From assembly GCA_934725575.1 (NCBI GenBank), contig CAKVCK010000012.1, positions 44,311 to 108,310 on the forward strand: a DNA stretch of 64,000 nucleotides. The letters are read 5' to 3'. The notes beneath the pieces were generated by a model. The model had not been told where the DNA came from and ran no database searches. It worked only from the letters and a program-made list of their open reading frames with translations. Origin of the DNA: an uncultured Bacteroidales bacterium (GTDB lineage: Bacteria; Bacteroidota; Bacteroidia; Bacteroidales; UBA932). Shown here one piece after another: positions 52,601-61,448 of this stretch; the stretch's first letter is position 1, and the number at the start of each line of letters is the position of its first letter. A program made the translations under genes and the position numbers.

Positions 52601-52887
52601 ACGAGAACTACAGGGCTTCCGACTACTGGGTTGAGGACGCTTCCTTCGTAAGGGCAAGGAACATGCAGTTCGGCTACACCCTTCCAGCCAAGCTGACCAA
52701 GCACGTGGCGATCTCCAGGCTGAGACTCTACGTCCAGGCCGAGAACCTCTTCACTCTCACCAAGTACACTGGATGCGATCCTGAAGTGACGGGAGGTAAC
52801 TCAGGCTACGGCACGGAGGTAGGTATCGACCGTGGTGTCTATCCGCAGAACAGAACATTCACATTCGGTGTAAATGTCAACTTCTAA
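49642..52887 (+). CDS. SusC-like TonB-dependent receptor (glucan locus)
   Basis: Outer-membrane importer of the second locus. Signal peptide to about residue 28 (LTVICLLGIGSATAWSQ), then directly a CarboxypepD-like domain (RVKGTVLDENGAGFIGAGVV), TonB-box region VVIGYGVQKKSVVTAAIS and plug (EVLKDAASGAVYGARAANGVILVTTKKG), then the barrel, ending in the aromatic NRTFTFGVNVNF. There is no STN domain, in agreement with control by a DUF6377-type regulator instead of sigma/FecR. 1081 residues. Confidence 0.96.
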   Translation: MNIKSLKQIVLTVICLLGIGSATAWSQSIRVKGTVLDENGAGFIGAGVVQKGTSNGTMTDANGNFEINVPQGAILQFSFISYVPQELPATQNMKVTLIPDTQTIEETVVIGYGVQKKSVVTAAISSITADDLKIQSQTRVDNMLQGMSSGVLVTQGSGSPDAGAQVRVRGIGTIHNSDPLYIVDGMPAGSIDFINPNDIERIEVLKDAASGAVYGARAANGVILVTTKKGKEGKTHVSYDFSYGLQNPWRKPAVLNATEYAIMMNEGMLNDGKAPIYDDPYSLGEGTDWVDAIFDKNSPIVKHDVNVSGGNGKVDYSISGGFLSNKGTIGGSFDRSYYNRVTLRENVGVVIFDKTEERNWLNKLTFRNQISYAHIRSASISTNSEYGSPLGSALGMSPLDPIYADAQAEEKYKTLYPEGYPYIIRNSAGVPYFIADAGVYNEQANPIAMLDMPGGRSSSDKIVAGLNTELNLFDGLKFRNSVSLDLAYVYGHSYSKEYFLTSKSYKYDTTTEKETYDKDGNVSVTEKINYGSSASQTMDRYYTWQVENVLAYDKTFGRHTVNAVLGQSALRSTSANLGASANGLMYPYDTWKITVNNTLGKQENGDRNGWGSWNSIPYSLISYFGRVSYNFDERYMAEVTVRRDASSRFGPSNKWGTFPSFSLGWNAKNESFLKNIHWLSTAKLRGSWGINGNDNIGDFTYAVYSSSGNNYVFGAGGNGSEMISTGVKPSGLANPNVKWEQSIQTDLGVDLGFFGNKLTATIDYYNKKTSGMLLAMPVPAYAGDSAPTGNLGDMVNSGVEIDLGYRGHISDFNYGVKLNASYNHNELTYLGDDATFIGCSSHKLGTLTRGEVGKPFPFFYGWKTDGVFQNAAEVAAYTNSEGALLQPNAQAGDFRFVDVNGDGVINDDDRTKIGKGIPDWTLGLSLNLEWKGFDFSMLLQGQFGVQAFNVSRRTDLYYINLPKNILNRWTGEGSTNSYPRFAFSSANENYRASDYWVEDASFVRARNMQFGYTLPAKLTKHVAISRLRLYVQAENLFTLTKYTGCDPEVTGGNSGYGTEVGIDRGVYPQNRTFTFGVNVNF

Positions 52888-52900
52888 AATGAGATTCGAG

Positions 52901-54403
52901 ATGAAAAAGATATTTTTCGCGCTTTGCGCCCTTTCAATCCTGACCGTTTCTTCCTGCTCCGAGGACTTTGTCACTCCGGAACACAACGCATCCGAGCCGA
53001 TGGATGAATATTTCAACACGGAGGCCCGTATGTTCCAAGGACTTACAGCGGCGTATGATCCGCTTGAGTGGTACGACTATTTCTACCAGTACGATGCCCT
53101 GCACCTTGTCTATGACATTATGGGCGATGACATCAACGCCGGCGGATCCAATGAGGGCGACCAGCCGATCCTTGTGAAGACACACTTCTACACGGCGACT
53201 TCGACCGATGTCTGCAACCAGATGTGGACAATCTCATATTCAGGAATCAACCGCTGCTGCGTGGTTCTGGAGAATGTGGACAATGTTCCAGGGATGAGCG
53301 ATGAGACCAAGGCTCTCTACAAGGCAGAGGCCACCGTGCTCAAGGCGTTCTATTACAACGTCCTGTGGAAGCTTTGGGGAAATGTTCCTTACTACGATGA
53401 GAACCTGAAGTCCCCTTATTTCACCGAGCAGCTCGGTCACGACGCCGTCTATGAAAAGATCGTCACCAACCTTGAGAACGTGTTCGAGATGAACGTCCTT
53501 CCTATGAAGGCTTCAGCCGGCAATGAGGGGCGTGTGACCCTTGCGATGGCATATATGCTTTATACAGAGGCGGTTCTGTACCAAAACGATGAGTCAAGAT
53601 ACCAGAAAGCCCTTGGATTTATGAAAGAGATCAAGCAGTCCGGCAACTACCGCCTGGTGGATGACTTTGCGGGAATCTGGACAGAGTCCGGAGAATGGTG
53701 CGCCGAATCTATATGGGAGATCAACTATATCTCAGAAGGTGGTGTGCGCTCTTGGGACGCGCCAATCGCGACCGGAGGCAACATATTCTCAGTCCTGACC
53801 GGAATCCCTTCACTCAAAGGAAGTTCCGACTTCATTGAAGGCTGGGGATTCGGCACTGTACGCAAGGCCGCTTACGATATGTACGATGAGACCGACATCC
53901 GCCGCGACGGTGGAATCCTCAACTTCGAGAAATACGCCGAGGAATCCGGAGCGTCCTACACCCCACGCTGGGAAGACAGCGGTTATTTCCTTCTCAAGTA
54001 CATCGCCCGCGCCAACGGCAACCACGGCTACCTTGGTGACCCGAATATGAACCACGGCAACAACGAAAGGGTTTACCGCTACGCCGAGACCCTCCTCAAC
54101 GCCGCCGAGCTCTCAGTCCTCCTTGGCCAGGATCCTTCTGAATATCTCAAGGAGATCCGTGACCGCGCGAAATGCCAGGACACCGGACTCACCCGCGATG
54201 ACATCATCCAGGAGCGCCACAAGGAGTTTGTCGGAGAAGGCAAGCGTTACTGGGACCTCGTCCGCACCGGAATGGCCGCGTCAGTCCTCAAGGCTTCCAA
54301 CCACGAGTTCCGCCAGAACGACTGGACCGAGTCCAAGAAATACTGGCCGATCCCTCAGACCGAGCTTGACAAGGATCCTAACCTCGTACAGAACAACTAC
54401 TAA
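52901..54403 (+). CDS. SusD-like surface glycan-binding lipoprotein (glucan locus)
   Basis: Partner of the SusC gene that ends 13 bases upstream. I start at the ATG at 52901, which opens the lipoprotein signal (KKIFFALCALSILTVSSC); an in-frame ATG at 52874 overlaps the SusC gene. SusD landmarks: YKAEATVLKAFYYNVLWKLWGNVPYYDE, YRYAETLLNAAELSVLLG and IIQERHKEFVGEGKRYWDLVRTG, ending IPQTELDKDPNLVQNNY. 500 residues. Confidence 0.95.
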   Translation: MKKIFFALCALSILTVSSCSEDFVTPEHNASEPMDEYFNTEARMFQGLTAAYDPLEWYDYFYQYDALHLVYDIMGDDINAGGSNEGDQPILVKTHFYTATSTDVCNQMWTISYSGINRCCVVLENVDNVPGMSDETKALYKAEATVLKAFYYNVLWKLWGNVPYYDENLKSPYFTEQLGHDAVYEKIVTNLENVFEMNVLPMKASAGNEGRVTLAMAYMLYTEAVLYQNDESRYQKALGFMKEIKQSGNYRLVDDFAGIWTESGEWCAESIWEINYISEGGVRSWDAPIATGGNIFSVLTGIPSLKGSSDFIEGWGFGTVRKAAYDMYDETDIRRDGGILNFEKYAEESGASYTPRWEDSGYFLLKYIARANGNHGYLGDPNMNHGNNERVYRYAETLLNAAELSVLLGQDPSEYLKEIRDRAKCQDTGLTRDDIIQERHKEFVGEGKRYWDLVRTGMAASVLKASNHEFRQNDWTESKKYWPIPQTELDKDPNLVQNNY

Positions 54404-54409
54404 TCTTGA

Positions 54410-56332
54410 ATGAATATGAAGACAACATTGAAATATATCGCATTGTCGATGTCCGCCGCCCTTATGGCAGCCTGCTCGCCGGACTACATCACTCCGGATC
54501 AGGCGAAGCTTCCGCAAGCCGCTGACTTTGACGTGCAGGTGGAGGTGAACCAGGAGACCAACTACGTCACCTTCAATATGAACAACAACGGCATCGTGCC
54601 TGTCTGGATTGTCGGCGCCACAGATCCGATCGACAACGCGAACGGCTCGAAAGTGACCGGCAAGAACTACGCCTACACCGGGAACGGACTCCTGCTCCGT
54701 TTCCGTGACGAGGGCAAGCACACCGTCGAGGTCAAGGCCTACAACGCCCACGGAATCTCGGTCGGCTCGCAGATGGTGGAGTTCACTCTGAACAACACCT
54801 ACCGTGATCCGTTCGACCCTGCTCCTTACATCAAGGCGCTCAGTGATGGCTCCACCAAGACTTGGGAGTGGAACCACACCGTGGCCGGGCACTTCGGATG
54901 CGGTCCGCTCGGCGGAACCGGAACCGAATGGTGGAGCGCCGGAGCAGAGGAGAAGAAGGACTGGAGTCTGTACGACGACAAGATCACCTTCGGAGCTGAC
55001 GGATCTTACGTTTACGATCCGGGCGACGGACAGCTTTACGTCAACGCCAATTCCGGAGTCAAGTCTGAATATGCGACCGGAGAGGATTACCTTGTTCCTT
55101 GGGAGAAGACCACTGCGACATATTCAGTGGAAAGCAGTTGGAACGACGCCGGTGTGGAGGAAATCTACATCACTCTTCCTAAGGGGACTCCGATGTCCTA
55201 CGTCGCTGACCAGACAGAGCTTGACGATCCTCGTTACCTCGTCTTGGAGAGCAAGCCGGCGGATATGAAGAAATGCCTCAAACTTGTGGCCAACCTCAAG
55301 ACCTCAGGCAATCCGGACGGTATCGCTTGGCATTACGAGTTTGTCAAGGAAGGATCCGCCGGCGGAGATGTCACCGATCCTCTCTACGGCAAGACCAGCA
55401 AGACCTGGGTGCTTGACTCGGAGGCCAACGGACACATCGGATGCGGCCCTGACCAATCCAACCCTGCGGGATGGTGGGCGGCCGGTCCTAACGAGAAGGC
55501 CGGATTCGGTCTCTACGATGATGAGATCACCTTCTACGCTGACGGCAAGTACGTCTTCAACCCTGGCGCTGACGGCAAGATCTACATCAACAAGGATGTC
55601 ACCGCGATTGGCCTTGGGACAACCCAGAGCGAGGACTACGACATCGACTGGACCGTTCAGGAATCCACCTACACACTTAACGGGGACGTTCTCACCTTCC
55701 CTGAAGGAGTCGTGATCGGTTATGTGGCGAACAACGAGTCAGTTACGAACCCGACCTACGTCATCACCGAGAACACAGAGGACAAGCTCGTCATCGTGGC
55801 GAACTTCAGCGGAATCTCCTGGCAGTACATCTACAAGCCGAAACCGGATGTGTTCGACGTTGACGGCCCGGGAAACTTCTGGAAGAGCGCAAGCGTAAGT
55901 ATGACCTACTGGTACTCCCCTTCCGACTGGTCAGGCGGACTGAATCCAGAGACCGAAACTCTTGAGAACAACGGACTTAAAGTCGTCATCCCTGAGGGAA
56001 TCGGCGGAAACGAATGGCAAGGCCAGACCGTGTTCCACACCGACATCCCGATGTCGGCGTCCAAGACCTACGACTTCTGCGTGACCGTGGAGGCTGACCA
56101 GGACATCCCTGCGATGACATTCAAGCTCGCGTGGGAAGGCAACGACAATGATCACGCGGCGTTCTATATCAATGATTTCGCGGTCGAGGCAGGCGAACCG
56201 GCTACCTTCAAGATGGAAAGTGTCGTGCCTGACGTTGACTACGACAAAGTCGTTCTCTTCATTGACCTTGGCAGATGCACAGCCGGAACGACAGTCACAT
56301 TGACTAAGATCTGCCTGCAGGAGCATAAATAG
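54410..56332 (+). CDS. Surface glycan-binding lipoprotein with a duplicated module
   Basis: SGBP at the SusE/F position. Lipobox LMAAC (Cys near 21), a PKD-like beta-sandwich (about 35-130), then two copies of one module (about 142-305 and 325-475) sharing KTW, GH-GCGP, WW, LYDD-ITF, DG-YV and a PG-G-Y-N pattern, and a C-terminal jelly-roll-like domain (about 485-640, FWKSASVSMTYWYSPSDWSGG) that looks like a carbohydrate-binding module. The Trp-rich repeats probably bind the glucan at the cell surface. It starts 6 bases after SusD with ATGAATATGAAG. Confidence 0.82.
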   Translation: MNMKTTLKYIALSMSAALMAACSPDYITPDQAKLPQAADFDVQVEVNQETNYVTFNMNNNGIVPVWIVGATDPIDNANGSKVTGKNYAYTGNGLLLRFRDEGKHTVEVKAYNAHGISVGSQMVEFTLNNTYRDPFDPAPYIKALSDGSTKTWEWNHTVAGHFGCGPLGGTGTEWWSAGAEEKKDWSLYDDKITFGADGSYVYDPGDGQLYVNANSGVKSEYATGEDYLVPWEKTTATYSVESSWNDAGVEEIYITLPKGTPMSYVADQTELDDPRYLVLESKPADMKKCLKLVANLKTSGNPDGIAWHYEFVKEGSAGGDVTDPLYGKTSKTWVLDSEANGHIGCGPDQSNPAGWWAAGPNEKAGFGLYDDEITFYADGKYVFNPGADGKIYINKDVTAIGLGTTQSEDYDIDWTVQESTYTLNGDVLTFPEGVVIGYVANNESVTNPTYVITENTEDKLVIVANFSGISWQYIYKPKPDVFDVDGPGNFWKSASVSMTYWYSPSDWSGGLNPETETLENNGLKVVIPEGIGGNEWQGQTVFHTDIPMSASKTYDFCVTVEADQDIPAMTFKLAWEGNDNDHAAFYINDFAVEAGEPATFKMESVVPDVDYDKVVLFIDLGRCTAGTTVTLTKICLQEHK

Positions 56333-56356
56333 TTTTGCGGATATATTCATTTCTGA

Positions 56357-57478
56357 ATGAAACGTTTATTGCAATATTTAGCGTTCGGGTTGCTGTCGCT
56401 TTCGGCGGCGGCAGCCCTTTCATCTTCGTCTTGCGGAGGTTCATCATCCAATGATCCCGAAGTGGTTCCGGAGCTCTCCACCGACAAGGAAGAACTGGCC
56501 GCTTCCTACGAGGCCGCTGAACTGACTGTCAACGTGACGGCAAACTGCGAATGGGGCGTGTCCTCGGGAGCGACGGACTGGTGCACGGTTTCCCCGAGCG
56601 GCGGACTGTCCGGCAACTCCACCGTTAAGGTTTCTCTCACAGAGAACTTCACGAGAGATGCCCGTGAGACTGTTCTGACCTTCCGTTTCGGTTCGGCAAG
56701 AAAGACCGTGAATGTGAAGCAGGAATGCAAGGAGGACGGAGTGAACATTCCCGCCGGCTACAAGCTGGTCTGGCAGGACGAGTTCAACACAAGCGGCTCA
56801 TCCACACCGGATTCCGACAAATGGTGGTACGAGATCGGAAGCAGTGGATGGGGCAACAACGAGCTTCAGAACTATGTCGCCGAAGGGATGTACAACGGCG
56901 TGAAGATAGCCGAGGTGTCGGACGGAACGTTGAAGATCACGGCCCAGAAGATCGGAGGCAAGGTCCAGTCTGTCAGGATGAACACCAAGGAGTCCTGGAC
57001 CTATGGCTATTTCGAGGCGCGGCTCAAACTCCCTAAGGGGAAGGGCACCTGGCCGGCGTTCTGGATGATGCCGAAGAACTATCATTCGTGGCCTGCGGAC
57101 GGCGAGATCGACATTATGGAAGAGGTTGGCTACAATCCTGAATATGTCTCCTCAAGCATCCATTGCACGGCCTACAACCATCCCAAGAACACTCAGAAAA
57201 CCCACGAGTTCCTTCTCAAGGGCGCGCAGTCAGAGTTCCATACCTACGCTCTGGAATGGACAGCCGAAAAGATGGACTTCATCTTTGACGGAGAGGTCCA
57301 CCTGACGTTCAAGAATGACGGTAAGGGCAACTACGACACCTGGCCGTTCAACAATCCGTTCTACCTCAAGCTGAATCTGGCCTGGGGCGGCAACTGGGGC
57401 GGAGCGATGGGCGTTGATGAAAGCTGTCTGCCAGCCACTTACGAGATTGACTACGTGAGAGTGTTCCAAAAACAATAG
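56357..57478 (+). CDS. GH16 endo-beta-glucanase (laminarinase-like) with BACON domain
   Basis: Cuts beta-1,3 or mixed-linkage glucan at the cell surface. Lipoprotein signal (LSAAAALSSSSC), a BACON domain (about 35-120: WGVSSGATDWCTVSPSGGLSG), then the GH16 fold: YKLVWQDEFN, GNNELQNYV, YGYFEARLKLPKGKGTWPAFWMMP and the catalytic GEIDIMEEVG (about 249-258), where the two Glu and the Asp of ExDxxE are intact, and the ending PATYEIDYVRVFQ. It is followed after four bases by the CotH-like gene. Confidence 0.95.
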   Translation: MKRLLQYLAFGLLSLSAAAALSSSSCGGSSSNDPEVVPELSTDKEELAASYEAAELTVNVTANCEWGVSSGATDWCTVSPSGGLSGNSTVKVSLTENFTRDARETVLTFRFGSARKTVNVKQECKEDGVNIPAGYKLVWQDEFNTSGSSTPDSDKWWYEIGSSGWGNNELQNYVAEGMYNGVKIAEVSDGTLKITAQKIGGKVQSVRMNTKESWTYGYFEARLKLPKGKGTWPAFWMMPKNYHSWPADGEIDIMEEVGYNPEYVSSSIHCTAYNHPKNTQKTHEFLLKGAQSEFHTYALEWTAEKMDFIFDGEVHLTFKNDGKGNYDTWPFNNPFYLKLNLAWGGNWGGAMGVDESCLPATYEIDYVRVFQKQ

Positions 57479-57482
57479 CAAG

Positions 57483-59078
57483 ATGAAGACCTTGTCCAGA
57501 CTCTCACTTATGTTCCTTGTTCTCCTTACCGTCTTTTCCTGCGGCAAGGAGAGTAAGGAGTCCGTGGCCGAGTTCCACTCCATCACTCCGGTTCAGTCCT
57601 CTGTCACAATGGATGACGACGGCAACGCCACCGTGGAGTTTATGGTGGACGAGCCGGGATATTCATTCAACTACAATGTCGGCAGTCCGGACTGCGCCGT
57701 GTCGCTGAGGCGTCAGGACGGAAGCGAGTCTGACATATTCAGAATTACAGGGATTTCGCCGACGGAGAGTGAGGGAACATATTCAGTGACAATCGCTGAT
57801 CTTGGGGTCAGCGGCGACTGTGAGGAGAGCGTCCGGTTCGCGATGAGGCTGCCGCTGGGCACGATGGTATATTCCAAGCCGTTCACTATCAAGAGCAATG
57901 ACTTCGACGGCAGGATAAAGGTCCGGACCGGGCTTCCTGTGGTTTACGTTGACACGGAAGACGAGAAGGAGGTCGTGTCCAAGGAGGACTATCTGAAAGC
58001 GGTCTTCAAGATAAACGGGATGGGCAGATTTGGTGATCTGGAAGATGTGCCGTGCTCCGTCCGTGGACGTGGAAACACCACTTGGACCTGGCCCAAGAAG
58101 CCTTATCTGATCAAGTTTGACAAGAAGCAGTCCATCTTAGGGCTGCCTAAGCACAAACGGTGGATCCTTCTGGCCAACTTTATGGACAGGACACTGATGC
58201 GCAACCTGATAGCCTACAAAGTGGGTTCGATGACATCGCTGGACTGGACTCCGCACTGCCAAAGCGTGGAACTCGTGATGAACGGGAAGCACGTAGGGAA
58301 CTATCTGCTGATCGAGCAGATCCGCGCGGACAGCAACCGTGTGCCTTGCGAGGACGGATTCCTTCTGGAATGCGACTTCCACTACGACAATGAGATCCAA
58401 TGGATCCAGACTCCAGGAAAGTGCATGCAGATGCAGGACGGCATCCCTTTCGGAATAAAGTACCCGGACTACGATGATGGCCTCACCGGCCTGATGCTCA
58501 ACGAAATCAAGGAATATGTCAGGACGGTTTCCGAGGTGATCTACGGCGAGAACTTCAAGGACGATTCTGAGGGCTATGCCAAATATCTGGATGTCAAGTC
58601 CTTCATTGACTATTGGATAGTTTTCGAGGTGATGATCAACCACGAATTAGGTAACCCGGGAAGCGTGTTCCTGCACAAGAGTGCGGACGGGAAGCTGACC
58701 GCCGGACCGATCTGGGATTTCGACTGGGGAGTGCTTTCCTACAATGTTTCCCCACAGGCCAGAACCGGTCTGGTAAACAGGGATTCCTTCTGGTACGCAA
58801 GACTGTTTGACGATCCTGATTTCAAAGCGGCCGTCAAGGCCCGGTGGAACGAGCTGCTTCCGCAACTCAAGACAATTCCGGCCTATATCGACGAGATGGA
58901 GAAGACCCTTCAGGCATCCGCCGAGCTGAATTTCCGGATGTGGGATCCGGCCGGGGACGCATCGCAGAACGGTGGTGTGATTGTCAACGGAGACGAAAGG
59001 ATGACGTACAATGCCGCCGTGGCAAGATTGAAAAAGATTTACGAAGAAAGATTGGACATAATAAGCAAGAATTTGTAA
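57483..59078 (+). CDS. CotH-like lipoprotein
   Basis: Exported CotH-family protein. CotH of Bacillus is an atypical protein kinase of the spore coat; roles in Bacteroidetes are unknown. Lipobox LLTVFSC (Cys near 20), an Ig-like domain (about 30-130), then the CotH core: VRGRGNTTWTWPKKPYLIKFDKKQSILGLPKHKRWILLANFMDRTLMRN, GNYLLIEQIRADSNRV, FIDYWIVFEVMINHELGNPGSVFLHK and GPIWDFDWGV, where the acidic residues that bind metal-ATP in CotH kinases would lie. It sits inside the glucan operon between GH16 and GH3, with no gap to the latter. Confidence 0.85.
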   Translation: MKTLSRLSLMFLVLLTVFSCGKESKESVAEFHSITPVQSSVTMDDDGNATVEFMVDEPGYSFNYNVGSPDCAVSLRRQDGSESDIFRITGISPTESEGTYSVTIADLGVSGDCEESVRFAMRLPLGTMVYSKPFTIKSNDFDGRIKVRTGLPVVYVDTEDEKEVVSKEDYLKAVFKINGMGRFGDLEDVPCSVRGRGNTTWTWPKKPYLIKFDKKQSILGLPKHKRWILLANFMDRTLMRNLIAYKVGSMTSLDWTPHCQSVELVMNGKHVGNYLLIEQIRADSNRVPCEDGFLLECDFHYDNEIQWIQTPGKCMQMQDGIPFGIKYPDYDDGLTGLMLNEIKEYVRTVSEVIYGENFKDDSEGYAKYLDVKSFIDYWIVFEVMINHELGNPGSVFLHKSADGKLTAGPIWDFDWGVLSYNVSPQARTGLVNRDSFWYARLFDDPDFKAAVKARWNELLPQLKTIPAYIDEMEKTLQASAELNFRMWDPAGDASQNGGVIVNGDERMTYNAAVARLKKIYEERLDIISKNL

Positions 59079-61283
59079 ATGAGAATATTCAAGTACCTTA
59101 TGACTGCGGCTGCTGCCATTTTGGTCTGTGGCTGCTCCGAGAAAGACGAGACCGAGAAGAGGATTGACGACCTTCTTTCGCAGATGACCCTGCATGAGAA
59201 GATAGGTCAGATGAACCAGCTTTCCGGCGGAGACTGGTTGACCGAGGCCGCCGAGAAAGGCGAGGTTGGATCCATTCTGAACTACGTGGATCCGGCGGAG
59301 ATCAACAGGGTTCAGAAAGCCGCCGTTGAGAAAAGCCGGATGGGAATTCCGATTCTTGTCAGCAGGGATGTCATCCACGGCTTCAAGACCATATTCCCGA
59401 TTCCGCTTGGACTTGCGGCCACTTTTGATCCGGAGTTGGTTGAGAGTGGCGCCCGCGTGGCAGCCGTCGAGGCCGCTTCCTGCGGAGTGAGATGGACTTT
59501 CTCGCCGATGCTGGACATCTCGAGAGATCCGCGTTGGGGCAGGATCGCCGAAAGTTCGGGAGAGGATCCGTACCTCGACGCCGTGATGGGCACCGCTATG
59601 GTCCGTGGCTATCAGGGCAGCGGAGACTCCACCTCCATCGCAGCCTGCCTCAAGCATTTTGTAGGCTACGGAGCCACCGAGGGTGGCCGTGACTACAACA
59701 CCGCCGAGATCTCTGAAAGGACTTTGCGTAACGTATATTTCCCTGCGTTCCAGGCAGGTGTGGACGCCGGTGCGATGACCCTGATGACTTCGTTCAACAC
59801 CATCGACGGGGTTCCTTCCACAGGCAACAAATGGCTGCTTCAGGATGTATTGAGAGGAGAATGGGGATTCGACGGAATGATCGTGACCGACTGGAACTCT
59901 TCCGGCGAGATGATTATGCACGGATTCGCCAAGGATCTAAAGGACGCCACCGATCTGGCCGTCAAGGCCGGGGTCGAGATGGATATGATGTCCTACGGCT
60001 ACATTTCCTTCATCGAGGAACTGGTCAAAGAAAAGAAAATCAGCGAGAAACAAATCGATGACGCTGTCAGGGACATCCTTCGCCTGAAGTTCCGCCTCGG
60101 GCTGTTCGACAATCCTTACGTCAAGGAGGAAGGCTCAGGAGATGTTCTCTACGCCCCGTCACATCTGGAGGCCGCCAAGCAAAGCGCCATTGAATCAGCC
60201 ATCCTTCTGAAGAACGACAACGCGGCTCTTCCTTTGAAGGATGCCAAGACTCTGCTCGTGACCGGTCCTCTGGCCGACGCTCCTTACGAACAGATGGGCA
60301 CTTGGGCCTTTGACGGGGACGAGACTCATTCCGTCACCCCTCTGGCAGCTCTCAAAAAGGATTACAACGTGATCTACGAACCGGGGACCGCCTTCAGCCG
60401 CGACAGAAGCATTGCAGGAATCGCCAAGGCAAAGGCCGCCGCGTCAAGGGCTGACGCAATCGTGGTGTTCGCCGGTGAGGAGGCTATCCTTTCCGGAGAG
60501 GCGCACTGTTTGTCGGACTTGAATCTGCAAGGTGCTCAAAGTGAGTTGATAGCGGCGATGAGGCAGACCGGAAAGAAAGTCATCGTGGTCGTGATGGCCG
60601 GAAGACCTCTGACCATCGGCCGTGATCTTGAGAACTGTGACGCGATGCTCTATTCGTTCCACCCCGGGACAATGGGCGGCGAGGCTATCGCAGACCTCCT
60701 GAGCGGGAAGACCGTTCCGTCCGGAAAGACCCCTGTCACCTTCCTCAAGACAGTCGGCCAGGCTCCGATGTACTACAACCACCTCAACACCGGCCGTCCG
60801 AACACCGGCACCGAGACCCTCCTTATGGACCTTCCTCTCAAAGCCGGCCAAACCTCCAACGGCTGCACCTCCTACTACCTCGACAGCGGCTACGGCCCGC
60901 TCTTCCCGTTCGGCTACGGCCTGAGCTACACCACCTTTGAATATTCCGACATAGCTCTCGACAGCCGTGAATATACCGCAGCGGACACGATCAAGGTCAA
61001 AGTCACCCTGAAGAACAGCGGGGAATATGCCGGCACGGAGGTCGCCCAGCTCTACGTTCGTGACCTCGTCGGCTCCATCGCCCGTCCCGTCAAGGAACTC
61101 AAAGGTTTCCAAAGGGTTGCGTTGAACGCCGGCGAATCAAAGGTCGTAGATTTCTCGCTTCCTGTCTCCGCCCTCGCCTTCTGGAACATCAACAATGAAT
61201 ATATTGTCGAGCCCGGTGATTTCCAACTCTGGGTAGCCACCGACTCCGCCTCCGGCGAGCCTGTCGGATTCACTGTAAGGTAG
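59079..61283 (+). CDS. GH3 beta-glucosidase (BglX-like)
   Basis: Periplasmic exo-enzyme that frees glucose from the oligosaccharides made by the GH16 enzyme. Lipoprotein-type signal (AAAAILVCGC). (beta/alpha)8 domain with RDVIHGFKTIFPIPLGLAAT, SPMLDISRDPRWGRIAESSGEDPYL and KHFVGYGATEGGRDYNTAEIS; the nucleophile Asp is in GMIVTDWNS (near residue 271). The second domain and fibronectin-III-like tail (TVKNSG-type VTLKNSGEYAGTEVAQLYVRD) are complete. 734 residues. Last gene of the operon. Confidence 0.95.
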   Translation: MRIFKYLMTAAAAILVCGCSEKDETEKRIDDLLSQMTLHEKIGQMNQLSGGDWLTEAAEKGEVGSILNYVDPAEINRVQKAAVEKSRMGIPILVSRDVIHGFKTIFPIPLGLAATFDPELVESGARVAAVEAASCGVRWTFSPMLDISRDPRWGRIAESSGEDPYLDAVMGTAMVRGYQGSGDSTSIAACLKHFVGYGATEGGRDYNTAEISERTLRNVYFPAFQAGVDAGAMTLMTSFNTIDGVPSTGNKWLLQDVLRGEWGFDGMIVTDWNSSGEMIMHGFAKDLKDATDLAVKAGVEMDMMSYGYISFIEELVKEKKISEKQIDDAVRDILRLKFRLGLFDNPYVKEEGSGDVLYAPSHLEAAKQSAIESAILLKNDNAALPLKDAKTLLVTGPLADAPYEQMGTWAFDGDETHSVTPLAALKKDYNVIYEPGTAFSRDRSIAGIAKAKAAASRADAIVVFAGEEAILSGEAHCLSDLNLQGAQSELIAAMRQTGKKVIVVVMAGRPLTIGRDLENCDAMLYSFHPGTMGGEAIADLLSGKTVPSGKTPVTFLKTVGQAPMYYNHLNTGRPNTGTETLLMDLPLKAGQTSNGCTSYYLDSGYGPLFPFGYGLSYTTFEYSDIALDSREYTAADTIKVKVTLKNSGEYAGTEVAQLYVRDLVGSIARPVKELKGFQRVALNAGESKVVDFSLPVSALAFWNINNEYIVEPGDFQLWVATDSASGEPVGFTVR

Positions 61284-61296
61284 CCAATGATAATTT

Positions 61297-61344
61297 GTCA
61301 CTGAGCTTGCGGCGCATTGAGTTTGCCGAAGTGTCGAAGTGTAC
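61297..61344. repeat. REP-like element downstream of the glucan operon
   Basis: GTCACTGAGCTTGCGG (61297-61312) and GCCGAAGTGTCGAAGTG (61325-61341) are parts of the GGTCACTGAGCTTGTCGAAGTG-type palindrome, here disrupted by about 12 bases. Confidence 0.45.
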
Positions 61345-61384
61345 CAATTATTAGAATATCAACTATATTACCTCTGAATCGCGA

Positions 61385-61447
61385 TCAGAAAAAAAATAAA
61401 ACAGCGGATTTTGCACGTTACCAAAATCCGCTGTTTTATTTTTCTGA
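61385..61447. terminator. Strong bidirectional terminator
   Basis: The right arm (61423-61447) pairs with all of the left arm (61385-61412) except for three extra A; the core AAAACAGCGGATTTT is perfect and the loop has 10 bases. A- and T-runs flank it on both strands. It serves the glucan operon (plus) and the convergent Rpn-like gene (minus). Confidence 0.85.
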
Positions 61448-61448
61448 C

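Noticed and set aside
58647..59921. Minus-strand open frame of 424 codons
   Set aside because: Opposite the CotH-like and GH3 genes, spanning both; no recognisable domain.
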